In this document: positions 23,442 to 31,606 of the stretch, piece after piece | Layout of the letters: each line of letters starts with the position of its first letter | Position numbering within the stretch: position 1 is the stretch's first letter | Assembly: GCF_902809865.1 (NCBI RefSeq) | Contig: NZ_CADDWH010000001.1 | Location: 1,674,001-1,738,000, forward strand | Reading direction: 5' to 3' | Length of the DNA stretch: 64,000 nucleotides | Source: Halobacillus sp. Marseille-Q1614 | GTDB taxonomy: Bacteria; Bacillota; Bacilli; Bacillales; Halobacillaceae | Made by a program: the position numbers and the translations under genes | The notes under the pieces: model-generated | Told to the model about the DNA's origin: nothing | The model's input: the letters and a program-made list of their open reading frames with translations, nothing else | Database searches by the model: none

Positions 23442-24590
23442 TTAATTTTCCTCAAGAACCTTTCTCGCTACAAGCAATCGTTGAATTTCATTTGTACCTT
23501 CATAGATTTTCGTAATTCTCGCATCTCTGTAGAACCTCTCTACTGGGTATTCAGCAATATAACCGATGCCTCCATGAATTTGTACTGCTTTGTCCGCTAC
23601 TTTGTTGAAAACTTCAGAAGCGAACAGCTTCGCCATCGACGCTTCTTTAATCACTTTTTTACCTGCATCAACCTTCTCAGCCGCCATCATAGTAAGTGTA
23701 CGAGCCGCTTCTGTTTCTGTCGCCATATCGGCTAGCATCCACTGAATGGCCTGATTATCTGCGATCGGCTTGCCAAACTGAATCCGTTCCTTCGCATAGC
23801 TGGCTGACAGCTCAATCAGCTTGTCACAGGAACCAACCGCCCTTGCGGCAAGTCCAATCCTTCCTTCTCCAAGGATCCTTAGTGCATTAATGTAGCCCAT
23901 ACCGACTTCTCCGATGACGTTTTCTTCTGGAACCATACAGTTTTCAAAAATAACCTGTGCTGTGTAAGAGCCCCGGAGCCCCATTTTTTTATCTTTTTTA
24001 CCAACGATGAGACCTGGAAAATCCTTTTCTATTAAAAAGGCTGTAATTCCCCCTTTGGCTCCTTTCTCTCTGTCTGTTAAAGCAAAAACGGTAAACACGT
24101 CCGCTACAGGAGCATTTGTAATAAAATGCTTTGTACCATTCAGCACCCAGCAGCCGCCTTTTTTCTCAGCCACTGTTGATAGATTGGTAGCGTCAGAGCC
24201 TGCCCCTGGTTCCGATAAAGCAAAAGCGGCAATCTTTTCACCGGTGGCCATTGATGGAAGATACTTTTGTTTTAGCGGCTCAGAGGCCAGCTTTACTAAC
24301 CCTGTGCTGCCGATTCCTGTGTGAGCACTTATAAGTGAAACGAACCCATTGTGTGTCCGTCCTAACTGCTCAAGCACGATTGTCTTTCCAACTGCATTGA
24401 GCCCGATCCCGCCGTATTCTTCTGGAATGCTTATACCAAACAAACCCAGCTCTTTTGCTTTTTCAACGAGATGCGGTGGAAGAGCATCCTCATCTTCAAT
24501 TTGCTGGGCGTAAGGCTCAACTTCCTTATCTGCAAAGTTTTTGATCATTACTTTCATTGCTTGAATTTCATCAGTTAAAGTCGCAGTCAT
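23442..24590 (-). CDS. Acyl-CoA dehydrogenase
   Basis: An FAD enzyme forming a 2,3-double bond in an acyl-CoA. Intact family features in 382 residues: FALSEPGAGSDATN, WVLNGTKHFITNAPVAD, ERIQFGKPIADNQAIQW, VQIHGGIGYIAEYPVERFYRDARITKIYEG and the catalytic Glu in IYEGTNEIQRL. It is the first gene of the sigma-54-driven operon and closely resembles the interrupted dehydrogenase at 15731-16888. Relatives act on short- or medium-chain substrates, such as butyryl-CoA. Confidence 0.93.
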   Translation of the reverse strand: MTATLTDEIQAMKVMIKNFADKEVEPYAQQIEDEDALPPHLVEKAKELGLFGISIPEEYGGIGLNAVGKTIVLEQLGRTHNGFVSLISAHTGIGSTGLVKLASEPLKQKYLPSMATGEKIAAFALSEPGAGSDATNLSTVAEKKGGCWVLNGTKHFITNAPVADVFTVFALTDREKGAKGGITAFLIEKDFPGLIVGKKDKKMGLRGSYTAQVIFENCMVPEENVIGEVGMGYINALRILGEGRIGLAARAVGSCDKLIELSASYAKERIQFGKPIADNQAIQWMLADMATETEAARTLTMMAAEKVDAGKKVIKEASMAKLFASEVFNKVADKAVQIHGGIGYIAEYPVERFYRDARITKIYEGTNEIQRLLVARKVLEEN

Positions 24591-24630
24591 TCAAATCATC
24601 CTTCCCATTTTTAGTTCTCACTTATATACA

Positions 24631-24647
24631 TGCAATTTCCATGCCAA
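24631..24647 (-). promoter_or_regulatory. Sigma-54 (-24/-12) promoter
   Basis: On the minus strand it reads TTGGCATGGAAATTGCA: GG and GC are separated by exactly 10 nt, matching TGGCAYRN4TTGCW throughout. It lies 41 nt upstream of the acyl-CoA dehydrogenase start. The gap 24591-24830 contains no gene. Confidence 0.88.
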
Positions 24648-24765
24648 GCTGAGCTAAAAATAATAAAAGACAGTAAAAAAAGGCCTGCATAGGCAGCCCT
24701 CATAACGTTTTTAAATTTTTATTAATTTTCCCAGCGTTCTTTTTAAAAATCTTGTCAAACTTCAG

Positions 24766-24781
24766 GATTCAAAAATGAATC
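24766..24781. promoter_or_regulatory. Upstream activator palindrome 1
   Basis: GATTCAAAAATGAATC, a perfect GATTCA-N4-TGAATC palindrome about 120 nt upstream of the sigma-54 promoter. Probably a binding site for the adjacent sigma-54 activator. Confidence 0.65.
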
Positions 24782-24808
24782 ACTCAAAGCGCTTCTTCCT
24801 TTATTTTC

Positions 24809-24824
24809 GATTCATAAGTGAATG
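24809..24824. promoter_or_regulatory. Upstream activator palindrome 2
   Basis: GATTCATAAGTGAATG, one base off the GATTCA-N4-TGAATC pattern. It lies 43 bp from site 1 and 19 bp from site 3, close to whole helical turns. Confidence 0.6.
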
Positions 24825-24827
24825 AAC

Positions 24828-24843
24828 GATTCAAATTTGAATC
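24828..24843. promoter_or_regulatory. Upstream activator palindrome 3
   Basis: GATTCAAATTTGAATC, a perfect 16-bp palindrome overlapping the last codons of the reductase gene downstream of the activator gene. Confidence 0.65.
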
Positions 24844-25760
24844 AATTCACTTGTTTCGTTTTTTTGATTGATAAAATTTAAGAGGCTGTATATCGATTGC
24901 AAAGCAGGAGTAGATATCCCGTGATTTTCTCCCTGCCTGACGAGATAGCCACACATCGCTTCAACCTCCATCGATTTCCCACACAGCCGGTCTTGCAGCA
25001 TTGACGTTTGATGATCTCTTGCATACTCTGCCCGTGCAAATACTTTATCAATCGTTGAATGTTTTTCAAATGGAAAGCCGAGTCTGATCGCTACTTCTAC
25101 GGATTCCGCGCAAATTCCACGAGCAGTCTTTCTAAGCTGTTCATCGTTTAGTATCTGCCCGACACGAGCCATAGACACAGCGGATAACGGATTAAACGTC
25201 GCATTCCATAACAATTTACTCCACTTTCGAAATAATATATTTTCCGAGTGCTCCGAATCTATCCCTGCTTGTTGAAACAGCTTTACGGCCTCGAAGCTCC
25301 GGCCGATCGATTCTAATTCCCCGATGACAAGTTTCACCCTCCCCTGCTGGCGGATAATGCCTGGTGATTCGACGGCTGCCTGTACGTAAGTAACCGCTGA
25401 TAAGACGCGTTCAGGTGAAAAGATTTCTTTCAAAATTTCTTCATTCTCCACACCATTTTGGATCGTAAGAATGAATGCCTGATCAGACAGGAAAGGTTTT
25501 AGCTTTTCAGCCATATTGCGTGTATCATTCGATTTAACGCAAAAGAGGACAAGCTCACATGAACCTAAGTCCTGGATTTCGTCTGTAAAAGATCTTTCTA
25601 CAAAAAACTGCTGCTTATCTCCCTTAATGTACAAACCATCCTGCTTCATTTTAGCCAAATGGCTGCCCCTGGATAAGAAGGTGACCTCATGACCTGCTTG
25701 AGCTAAAGTACCCCCAAAAAAACATCCGACCGCTCCCGCACCAGCGACAGTTATTTTCAT
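24831..25760 (-). CDS. Ketopantoate reductase family protein
   Basis: An NADP-binding reductase of the 2-dehydropantoate 2-reductase (PanE/ApbA) family, 309 residues. The N-terminal GAGAVGCFFGGTLAQAGHEV Rossmann motif and the central FRKWSKLLWNATFNPLSAV catalytic-helix region with its conserved Lys are present. It may make pantoate for CoA, but its overlap by 4 bp with the sigma-54 activator gene and its catabolic surroundings suggest a different 2-oxo acid as substrate. A panE symbol is therefore not assigned. AAGGAGGAG precedes the ATG. Confidence 0.82.
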   Translation of the reverse strand: MKITVAGAGAVGCFFGGTLAQAGHEVTFLSRGSHLAKMKQDGLYIKGDKQQFFVERSFTDEIQDLGSCELVLFCVKSNDTRNMAEKLKPFLSDQAFILTIQNGVENEEILKEIFSPERVLSAVTYVQAAVESPGIIRQQGRVKLVIGELESIGRSFEAVKLFQQAGIDSEHSENILFRKWSKLLWNATFNPLSAVSMARVGQILNDEQLRKTARGICAESVEVAIRLGFPFEKHSTIDKVFARAEYARDHQTSMLQDRLCGKSMEVEAMCGYLVRQGENHGISTPALQSIYSLLNFINQKNETSELIQI

Positions 25761-27445
25761 TCACTTTCTCCTCCTTTTGTAATTCTCAAATTATATTTTT
25801 TCATCTTTCTTACGACTGTCGGCTGGCTTGTCTCTAAAGCTGTTGCGATATCATAAGTGTTTGAGTATTTTTCTGCAGCTAACTTCAGCACCCTGGCTTC
25901 CGCTGTTTCTGCCGCTTCTTTTAAAGAAACAATGCTGGCCGGTGCAGCCTTAAATTCCCCGCCGCCTTGATATTCATCAGGTAAATCTTTTAATTTGATG
26001 ATTTCTTTTGGAGTCGTAACGACTAACCTTTCCATCAGATTCGAAAGCTCACGGATATTCCCAGGCCAATCATGGGAGAAAAAGAAATCCTTCAGCTCTG
26101 TATCTATTTTTTTATTCATCTGATACTTTTCATTGGCTTTGGTAAGATACATCTCCATTAAAGGTAAAATATCATCACGGCGATGTTTTAATGACGGGAT
26201 GGAGATCGGCAGCACGTTCAATCGATAGTACAGATCTTCTCGAAACTCTCCAGATTCCACCATTTCCTTTAAGTTTCGATTTGTAGCCGCAATGATACGG
26301 ACATCCACTTTTTTCGGCTGGGTGCCGCCGATCCGCTGAATTTCATTTTCCTGAAGGACTCGAAGCAGCTTCACCTGAAGCATTAATGGCAATTCGCCGA
26401 TTTCGTCTAAGAAGAGTATGCCTTTGTCTGCCATCTCAAATAGGCCGGGTTTCCCACGGGTATTTGCTCCGGTAAAAGCTCCTTTCTCATAACCGAACAA
26501 TTCCGATTCCAGCAGGTCTTTAGGAATCGCCCCGCAGTTGACTTTAATAAATTCCCCTTCTTTCGAGCGTGCACTTTCGTTGTAAATATACTTGGCCAGC
26601 ACGTCTTTCCCAACACCAGTCTCTCCTAATATCAGCACAGTCGCGTTTACATTGGAAATTCTCTCTGCCGTATCATAAATCATTTGTATTGATTCGCTAT
26701 TAATGACGATTCCATCCAGCTGGCTCGTTTTATTTTTTAACAGCTCGAGTTCTCTTTTGTACCTGTCATTTAATAGATTCATCTTACTGAGCTTAGCCTG
26801 TAATTCATTTAAGTCAGAGAGGTCCCGGATGTTCGTAACGACTTTTTCAACTTCCCCTTGTTCATTAAATACAGGAACACCGGTGATTAAAGTCTCTTTC
26901 CCCTGGTAATTATTTTGTACAAGGGAGACGGTTCGTTTCTGTTTTACGACTCTATGTGTAACTGAGTTTTCCAAAATCCCGCGTTTCATAAGAGAGTCCA
27001 CATTTTTGCCAATGTAATACTCTTTTGGAATGCCCGTAATCCGCTCAATCGCTGAGTTTGTCTTCCAGGTGACCCCTTTATGATCTGTGATATAAATCCC
27101 GTCATACGAATTCTCAATAATCGCATCTAACTCCCAAGTCCGCTTTTTCAGTTCGATGTTTTCATCCATTAATTCAGAAAGCTCAGCAGACTCAATCCCT
27201 AAAAATAAAAACGCATCCTCTTCTTGTGAAGGACAGGACAAAAACAGCCATCGGTTATCCCCGGACTCTGTCATTTTCACTTGGGATTGGCTGTCCCATT
27301 GAGGAACAATTTCTTGAATGGCCACGCCTGTTTTTATATCTTTTACCGTTTTAATCATTAATTCATTAAAAGAGAGAACGATTCCCTGCTTATTTAAAAG
27401 GAGGGCTGGAACGGGGATTTGATCAACTGCATCGGTTATCACCAT
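25757..27445 (-). CDS. PAS-domain sigma-54-dependent transcriptional activator
   Basis: A bacterial enhancer-binding protein of 562 residues. Parts in order: an N-terminal PAS-like sensor (about 5-90), a PAS domain (about 105-215), a coiled linker, an AAA+ domain with Walker A GETGVGKD (274-281), the sigma-54-contacting GAFTGA loop (322-327) and Walker B ILFLDEIGELP, and a C-terminal helix-turn-helix near IATALETSQPTVVRKMKKYN. No phosphoacceptor receiver domain is present, so it probably senses a small molecule through PAS. The sigma-54 promoter at 24631 and three palindromes lie just downstream of its operon, making the fatty-acid operon its likely target. Confidence 0.93.
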   Translation of the reverse strand: MVITDAVDQIPVPALLLNKQGIVLSFNELMIKTVKDIKTGVAIQEIVPQWDSQSQVKMTESGDNRWLFLSCPSQEEDAFLFLGIESAELSELMDENIELKKRTWELDAIIENSYDGIYITDHKGVTWKTNSAIERITGIPKEYYIGKNVDSLMKRGILENSVTHRVVKQKRTVSLVQNNYQGKETLITGVPVFNEQGEVEKVVTNIRDLSDLNELQAKLSKMNLLNDRYKRELELLKNKTSQLDGIVINSESIQMIYDTAERISNVNATVLILGETGVGKDVLAKYIYNESARSKEGEFIKVNCGAIPKDLLESELFGYEKGAFTGANTRGKPGLFEMADKGILFLDEIGELPLMLQVKLLRVLQENEIQRIGGTQPKKVDVRIIAATNRNLKEMVESGEFREDLYYRLNVLPISIPSLKHRRDDILPLMEMYLTKANEKYQMNKKIDTELKDFFFSHDWPGNIRELSNLMERLVVTTPKEIIKLKDLPDEYQGGGEFKAAPASIVSLKEAAETAEARVLKLAAEKYSNTYDIATALETSQPTVVRKMKKYNLRITKGGESE

Positions 27446-27476
27446 CTTTTCACCGCCTTATTTGTTATGTATATAA

Positions 27477-27506
27477 ACGGGATGAGCTCTTGTGCGCTCA
27501 TCCCGT
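27477..27506 (-). terminator. Terminator of the 27515-28726 gene
   Basis: ACGGGATGAGC pairs with GCTCATCCCGT in an 11-bp stem. The T-run is poor (TTTATAT on the minus strand), but the position, directly after the stop, supports termination. Confidence 0.65.
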
Positions 27507-27514
27507 AATTCTTT

Positions 27515-28726
27515 CTATACTTCTTCTTTTACTTCCTCGTAAGGCCAGGCAGGAAGCATGCTTGACAGCGGATTATCCGAACGGTAGCCGAGCACATATT
27601 CAGCCTGCATAACGGTATGAATCTCTCTAGTCCCTTCATAAATTACAGGAGCTTTCGAGTTTCTTAAAAAGCGCTCGACAGGATATTCGCTTGAGTAGCC
27701 GTAAGCTCCGTGAATTTGCACGGCATCATTAGCAGCTTCGTTAGCAAAATCACAAGCCTGCCATTTGGCGAGAGAAGTCTCTCTTGTATTTCTTTTTCCT
27801 TGGTTCTTTAACTCACCGGCCCGAAAAACGAGCAGCCGTGACATTTGATAACCTGCTTCCATTTTCGCTAACATTTGCTGAACCAGCTGGTGCCTGCCGA
27901 TTTCTTTGCCAAACGTCTTTCTTTCATGGCAGTATTTCACGCTTTCCTCAAGACAAGCGAGAATTTGACCGCATGCGCCGGCAGCTACTGTAAAGCGTCC
28001 ATTATCAAGGGCCGACATGGCGATTTTAAAGCCTTCTCCTTCTTTCCCGAGCAGATTTTCTTTCGGCACTTTTACATTGTCAAAAAACAGCTCTCCCGTG
28101 TTGCCGGCTCTGATTCCAAGCTTACCTTTAATAGCTTTTGAAGCGAATCCCGGCATCGTGCGCTCAACGATAAAAGCTGAGATCCCTTTATGCTTTTTCG
28201 ATTTATCTGTGTAAGCAAATACGAGAAAATGATCGGCATGGTCGCAAAGGGAAATCCACGTTTTCTGACCATTTAAAATGTAGGAGTCCCCGTCTTTTTC
28301 CGCTGTCGTCAAAAGAGATGCCACATCAGAGCCTGCGTTTGGTTCCGTTAAACCAAAAGCCCCGACTTTTTCACCCTTCGCCTGTGGGATTAAGTATTTC
28401 TGTTTCTGAAATTCATTGCCCCATTGCAGGAGAGTCATACTGTTTAACCCTGTATGAACAGAAACTGCTGTACGAAAGGCCGTATCTCCACGCTCAAGCT
28501 CCTCGCAGACAATGGCTAAAGTGTTATAATCCATTCCGCTTCCGCCATATTGTTCTGGAATACATACTCCCATTAAATCGAGTTCGGACATCCGTTTCAT
28601 AATCGAAGCTTCAAAGTGCCCCTGCTCATCCCACTCTTGTATGTAAGGGTTGATCTCGTTATCAACAAACTTCCGCACGACTTTTCTAACCATGTCCTGT
28701 TCTTCACTTAGTGTAAAATTCATCAT
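27515..28726 (-). CDS. Acyl-CoA dehydrogenase (glutaryl-CoA dehydrogenase-like paralogue A)
   Basis: A complete 403-residue acyl-CoA dehydrogenase: FGLTEPNAGSDVAS, ILNGQKTWISLCDHADHF, ERKTFGKEIGRHQLVQQ, HGAYGYSSEYPVERFLRN and the catalytic Glu of VIYEGTREIH. It carries Arg in DTAFRTAVSVHTG at the place where glutaryl-CoA dehydrogenases hold the substrate carboxylate. It is very similar along its length to the enzyme at 50868-52052, with a longer charged tail (EEVKEEV). It stands alone with its own terminator. The substrate is not certain; a dicarboxyl- or branched-chain acyl-CoA is possible. Confidence 0.9.
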   Translation of the reverse strand: MMNFTLSEEQDMVRKVVRKFVDNEINPYIQEWDEQGHFEASIMKRMSELDLMGVCIPEQYGGSGMDYNTLAIVCEELERGDTAFRTAVSVHTGLNSMTLLQWGNEFQKQKYLIPQAKGEKVGAFGLTEPNAGSDVASLLTTAEKDGDSYILNGQKTWISLCDHADHFLVFAYTDKSKKHKGISAFIVERTMPGFASKAIKGKLGIRAGNTGELFFDNVKVPKENLLGKEGEGFKIAMSALDNGRFTVAAGACGQILACLEESVKYCHERKTFGKEIGRHQLVQQMLAKMEAGYQMSRLLVFRAGELKNQGKRNTRETSLAKWQACDFANEAANDAVQIHGAYGYSSEYPVERFLRNSKAPVIYEGTREIHTVMQAEYVLGYRSDNPLSSMLPAWPYEEVKEEV

Positions 28727-28874
28727 TCATTATCCTCCTCTTTGGATTATTAACTTGTTATTCGTTATGAATGGGAAGGAAACTTACTCACTTTTCCCTC
28801 GCTTATGGGTCAACCCCATCCATCATAGGAGTCTGGCAAATTCCCTTCCCTTCAGCCTTTATATAATGAGCCAG

Positions 28875-30095
28875 TTATTCGTCAGCATCCATGGTGACTA
28901 CTTCTTCGTTTTCGACGGCAGCCACACGCAGTTCTGTACTAAAACCGCCGTTCTCGTCAACCTCCTGAATGGTATATACTTGCTTATCTTCAGGAACGGC
29001 ATCTAAACCTTCCTGCATATGGTCACGAATTGCTTTAGGATCATCCACTGTTCCAGCTGCCTTCATCGCCTCCATAAAGGCATACATGGCTAAGTAGTTA
29101 TATCCGGATTCAGAGCCGGGATCCTCGCCGTGTTCTTCTCTGTATTTTTCAATAAATTCATCAGTTCCAGGGTAATCCGAATGAATCAAAGGCGTTACCC
29201 CTACAGAACCTTCGAACGTTTCATAGGTTCCGGTTATTTTTTGCATTTCATCAAGCTTGGCCTGGTCCATGACGATAAATCCTCCTTCAAAACCAAGCTC
29301 TCTCGCCTGTTTAGCCAGTTTAGCTGTCGGTTCAGATGGACCGCCGATGAACATTACATCCGGATCTTCTTTCAACGCGTTCGTTACGAATGTGAAAAAG
29401 TCGGTATCTTTCGAGAAGTCAATCGAAGAATTGTGGACCACTTCTCCGCCTTGTTCTTCCCAGTAAGGTACGAGAGCTTCTGTCCAGTCTTTCCCGTATT
29501 GAGAGGCTGTCGGCAGCGCCGCTAATTTGGTGCCGTGGTTTTCCATCGTATACTTCGTAAATGGTTCTAAGTATCCTGCATAGCTCGGAGGAATTCTTAC
29601 AGTTAATTCATTACCAGCCTCTGTCACTGCTGGCTCACTTGAATAACCGCCAATTATAAAGTTTTCCTGTTCATTGAACACCTGCATGGCTTGAATACCG
29701 CCGCTGTGAGGAGTGAAAATAATCGGTGTATCGTTTTCCTGAAGCAAGCGCTTAGCGTTGGCTGCTGTTTCATTTGGAAGATATTTATCATCTAACGCCA
29801 CTAATTGAAACTTGTATGTCTGGCCATCGACTTCAAAGCCGCCATTTTTGTTGATTTCTTCAATAGCCATTTCAACGCCATTCATCGTCCGCTCCCCGTA
29901 GTAAGCAGCCGCACCGCTTAAGGGTCCGCTGTAGCCAATGTTTACAACTTCTTCGCCTTCTTCCACTTCAGGCGCTTTTGTTTCCTCACTCTCCCCTTCG
30001 CTTGCCGCCTCATTATCAGGATTTTCGATACACCCTGTTAAAACAAGTAAAAATGCCGCCATCACCAAAAAAGCAGATAACTTAATAATTTTCAT
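28875..30095 (-). CDS. Branched-chain amino acid-type ABC transporter substrate-binding lipoprotein
   Basis: A periplasmic-binding-type I (LivJ-like) lipoprotein: signal peptide with lipobox LVLTGC (Cys22), an acidic linker, then the mature domain beginning VNIGYSGPLSGAAAYYGER. ATG at 30095 follows GAGGAGGATATC; upstream in-frame codons lack a site. It is the last gene of the transporter operon, following livF by 42 nt. Such importers carry Leu/Ile/Val but also aromatic and other carboxylates. The acyl-CoA ligase at the head of the operon suggests an organic acid here. Confidence 0.9.
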   Translation of the reverse strand: MKIIKLSAFLVMAAFLLVLTGCIENPDNEAASEGESEETKAPEVEEGEEVVNIGYSGPLSGAAAYYGERTMNGVEMAIEEINKNGGFEVDGQTYKFQLVALDDKYLPNETAANAKRLLQENDTPIIFTPHSGGIQAMQVFNEQENFIIGGYSSEPAVTEAGNELTVRIPPSYAGYLEPFTKYTMENHGTKLAALPTASQYGKDWTEALVPYWEEQGGEVVHNSSIDFSKDTDFFTFVTNALKEDPDVMFIGGPSEPTAKLAKQARELGFEGGFIVMDQAKLDEMQKITGTYETFEGSVGVTPLIHSDYPGTDEFIEKYREEHGEDPGSESGYNYLAMYAFMEAMKAAGTVDDPKAIRDHMQEGLDAVPEDKQVYTIQEVDENGGFSTELRVAAVENEEVVTMDADE

Positions 30096-30137
30096 TGATA
30101 TCCTCCTCAATAATTGGTGTTCTTTCAACCCTTGCGA

Positions 30138-30845
30138 TCAGGCACCGATGTACGCCTTTCGAACGGTGTTATTGGCCAGCAATTCATCCGATGAGCCTTG
30201 AACTACGATCGAGCCGCTTTCAAATACATAACCTCTGTCCGCAATCTTCAAAGCCGCAAAAGCGTTTTGCTCAGCCAGCAGTACCGTAGTTCCATCCCTA
30301 TTAATCTTTTGGATGACTTCAAACATCTGCTCAACAATTAAAGGTGCCAGCCCGATCGATGGCTCATCTAACAGCATCAGCTTCGGCTTGGACATTAAAG
30401 CCCGGCCAATTGCAAGCATTTGCTGCTGGCCGCCGCTTAAGGAACCGGCCGCATTTTCCCTTTTTTCATGTAAAATCGGGAATAGGTCATACACGCTGTC
30501 CACAGACTGTTTTACCTGCTTACGCTTTCTTCGATGTATGTAAGCCCCCATAATCAGGTTTTGATGAACCGACATTTGTGGAAACAGTTTGCGGTCCTCG
30601 GCACACTGCACAATTCCAGATTTTACGATCTTATCAGGAGCAAGGCTGTTTATCGGCTTGCCTTCAAATAAAATATTCCCCCCGCTCGGTTTTTGCAGCC
30701 CGCTGATCGCGTTAAACGTTGTACTCTTACCTGCTCCGTTTGATCCTAACAGGACGACAAGTTCGCCTTCTTCAACATTAATGTCTAACCCTTCTACAGC
30801 TGTAAAACTCCCGTACTGGACTGATACACCTGAGAGTTTAAGCAC
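30138..30845 (-). CDS. livF: ABC transporter ATP-binding protein, LivF type
   Basis: One of two ATPases of the importer, 235 residues. Walker A GSNGAGKST (about 35-43), the signature LSGGQQQM and Walker B LMLLDEP are intact. GTG start, overlapping the end of livG by 8 bp, so translation is likely coupled. The symbol is by family similarity; the substrate may not be a branched-chain amino acid. Confidence 0.9.
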   Translation of the reverse strand: MLKLSGVSVQYGSFTAVEGLDINVEEGELVVLLGSNGAGKSTTFNAISGLQKPSGGNILFEGKPINSLAPDKIVKSGIVQCAEDRKLFPQMSVHQNLIMGAYIHRRKRKQVKQSVDSVYDLFPILHEKRENAAGSLSGGQQQMLAIGRALMSKPKLMLLDEPSIGLAPLIVEQMFEVIQKINRDGTTVLLAEQNAFAALKIADRGYVFESGSIVVQGSSDELLANNTVRKAYIGA

Positions 30846-31602
30846 TGGCGTTCCCTCCTAAATAGGCTTCAATGACCGCCTGATTATTCATAACTTCTTC
30901 AGACGTACCTTCTGCGATCTTTTCGCCGTAGTTCAATACCATAATCTTATCGGCCAGCTCCATAATCATCTTCATTTTGTGTTCAATCAAGCAGACGGTA
31001 ATTCCCTGATTGACCATTTTCTTCATTAAGTCTGCCAGCCCGGCCGTTTCTCCCGGATTGATGCCAGCTGTCGGCTCATCCAGGAAGATTACTTCCGGGT
31101 CCGTAGCAAGGGCCAGCGCAAACGCCACGCGCTTCTTTTCTTCCTGTGTCGTGTTGGCGGCTAACTTGTCCTGTACATGAGCCAGCCCGACAAAGTCGAG
31201 AACCTCCAGCGCTTTATCCCTGCATTTTTCCTCTTCTTTTTTGTAGCGCTTTGTTCGTAATACGGCATCGAACAGGTTGGAATGAGTTCGCAGCCTGTGA
31301 CCGACAATGACATTATCAAGGACAGTAGACTGTTCAAAAAGGTTTGTCGTCTGAAAGGTACGGGCGACACCGAGTTTGGCAATTCTATTGGGAGGCAGCT
31401 TTGTAATGTCTTTGCCTTTATAGAAAACCTGGCCTGAGCTTGGGGTATGGGATCCGCTTACAAGATTGAAAAAAGTGGACTTCCCTGCACCATTAGGTCC
31501 GATGATCGCATTGATCTTTCCTTTTTCAATCGAGAAATCCACCTCGTTCACAGCGACAAGCCCTCCAAATTTTTTCGTAAGCTTTTTCGTTTCTATGAAC
31601 AC
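30838..31602 (-). CDS. livG: ABC transporter ATP-binding protein, LivG type, unusual signature
   Basis: The second ATPase, 254 residues from a GTG at 31602 placed 8 nt after AAGGAGGG; an upstream in-frame ATG overlaps livM and lacks a site. Walker A GPNGAGKST and Walker B VIFLDEPTAGINP are normal. The ABC signature, usually LSYGQ in LivG proteins, is replaced by NTTQEEKKR, keeping only the Gln. This could weaken or alter ATP hydrolysis at one site. The neighbouring LivF has a standard signature. Confidence 0.88.
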   Translation of the reverse strand: MFIETKKLTKKFGGLVAVNEVDFSIEKGKINAIIGPNGAGKSTFFNLVSGSHTPSSGQVFYKGKDITKLPPNRIAKLGVARTFQTTNLFEQSTVLDNVIVGHRLRTHSNLFDAVLRTKRYKKEEEKCRDKALEVLDFVGLAHVQDKLAANTTQEEKKRVAFALALATDPEVIFLDEPTAGINPGETAGLADLMKKMVNQGITVCLIEHKMKMIMELADKIMVLNYGEKIAEGTSEEVMNNQAVIEAYLGGNASA

Positions 31603-31606
31603 TCCA

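Noticed and set aside
23082-23735. A 217-codon plus-strand frame
   Set aside because: It is antisense to the TRAP permease and acyl-CoA dehydrogenase genes, which have clear family motifs; it has no ribosome binding site and no recognisable protein features.
24782-24797. A cre-like AAAGCGCTT core between the activator palindromes
   Set aside because: Several consensus positions outside the core do not match.
28727-28874. A second sigma-54 promoter (TGGCAAATTCCC) upstream of the 27515-28726 gene
   Set aside because: The -12 TTGC element is missing and the orientation does not fit the gene.
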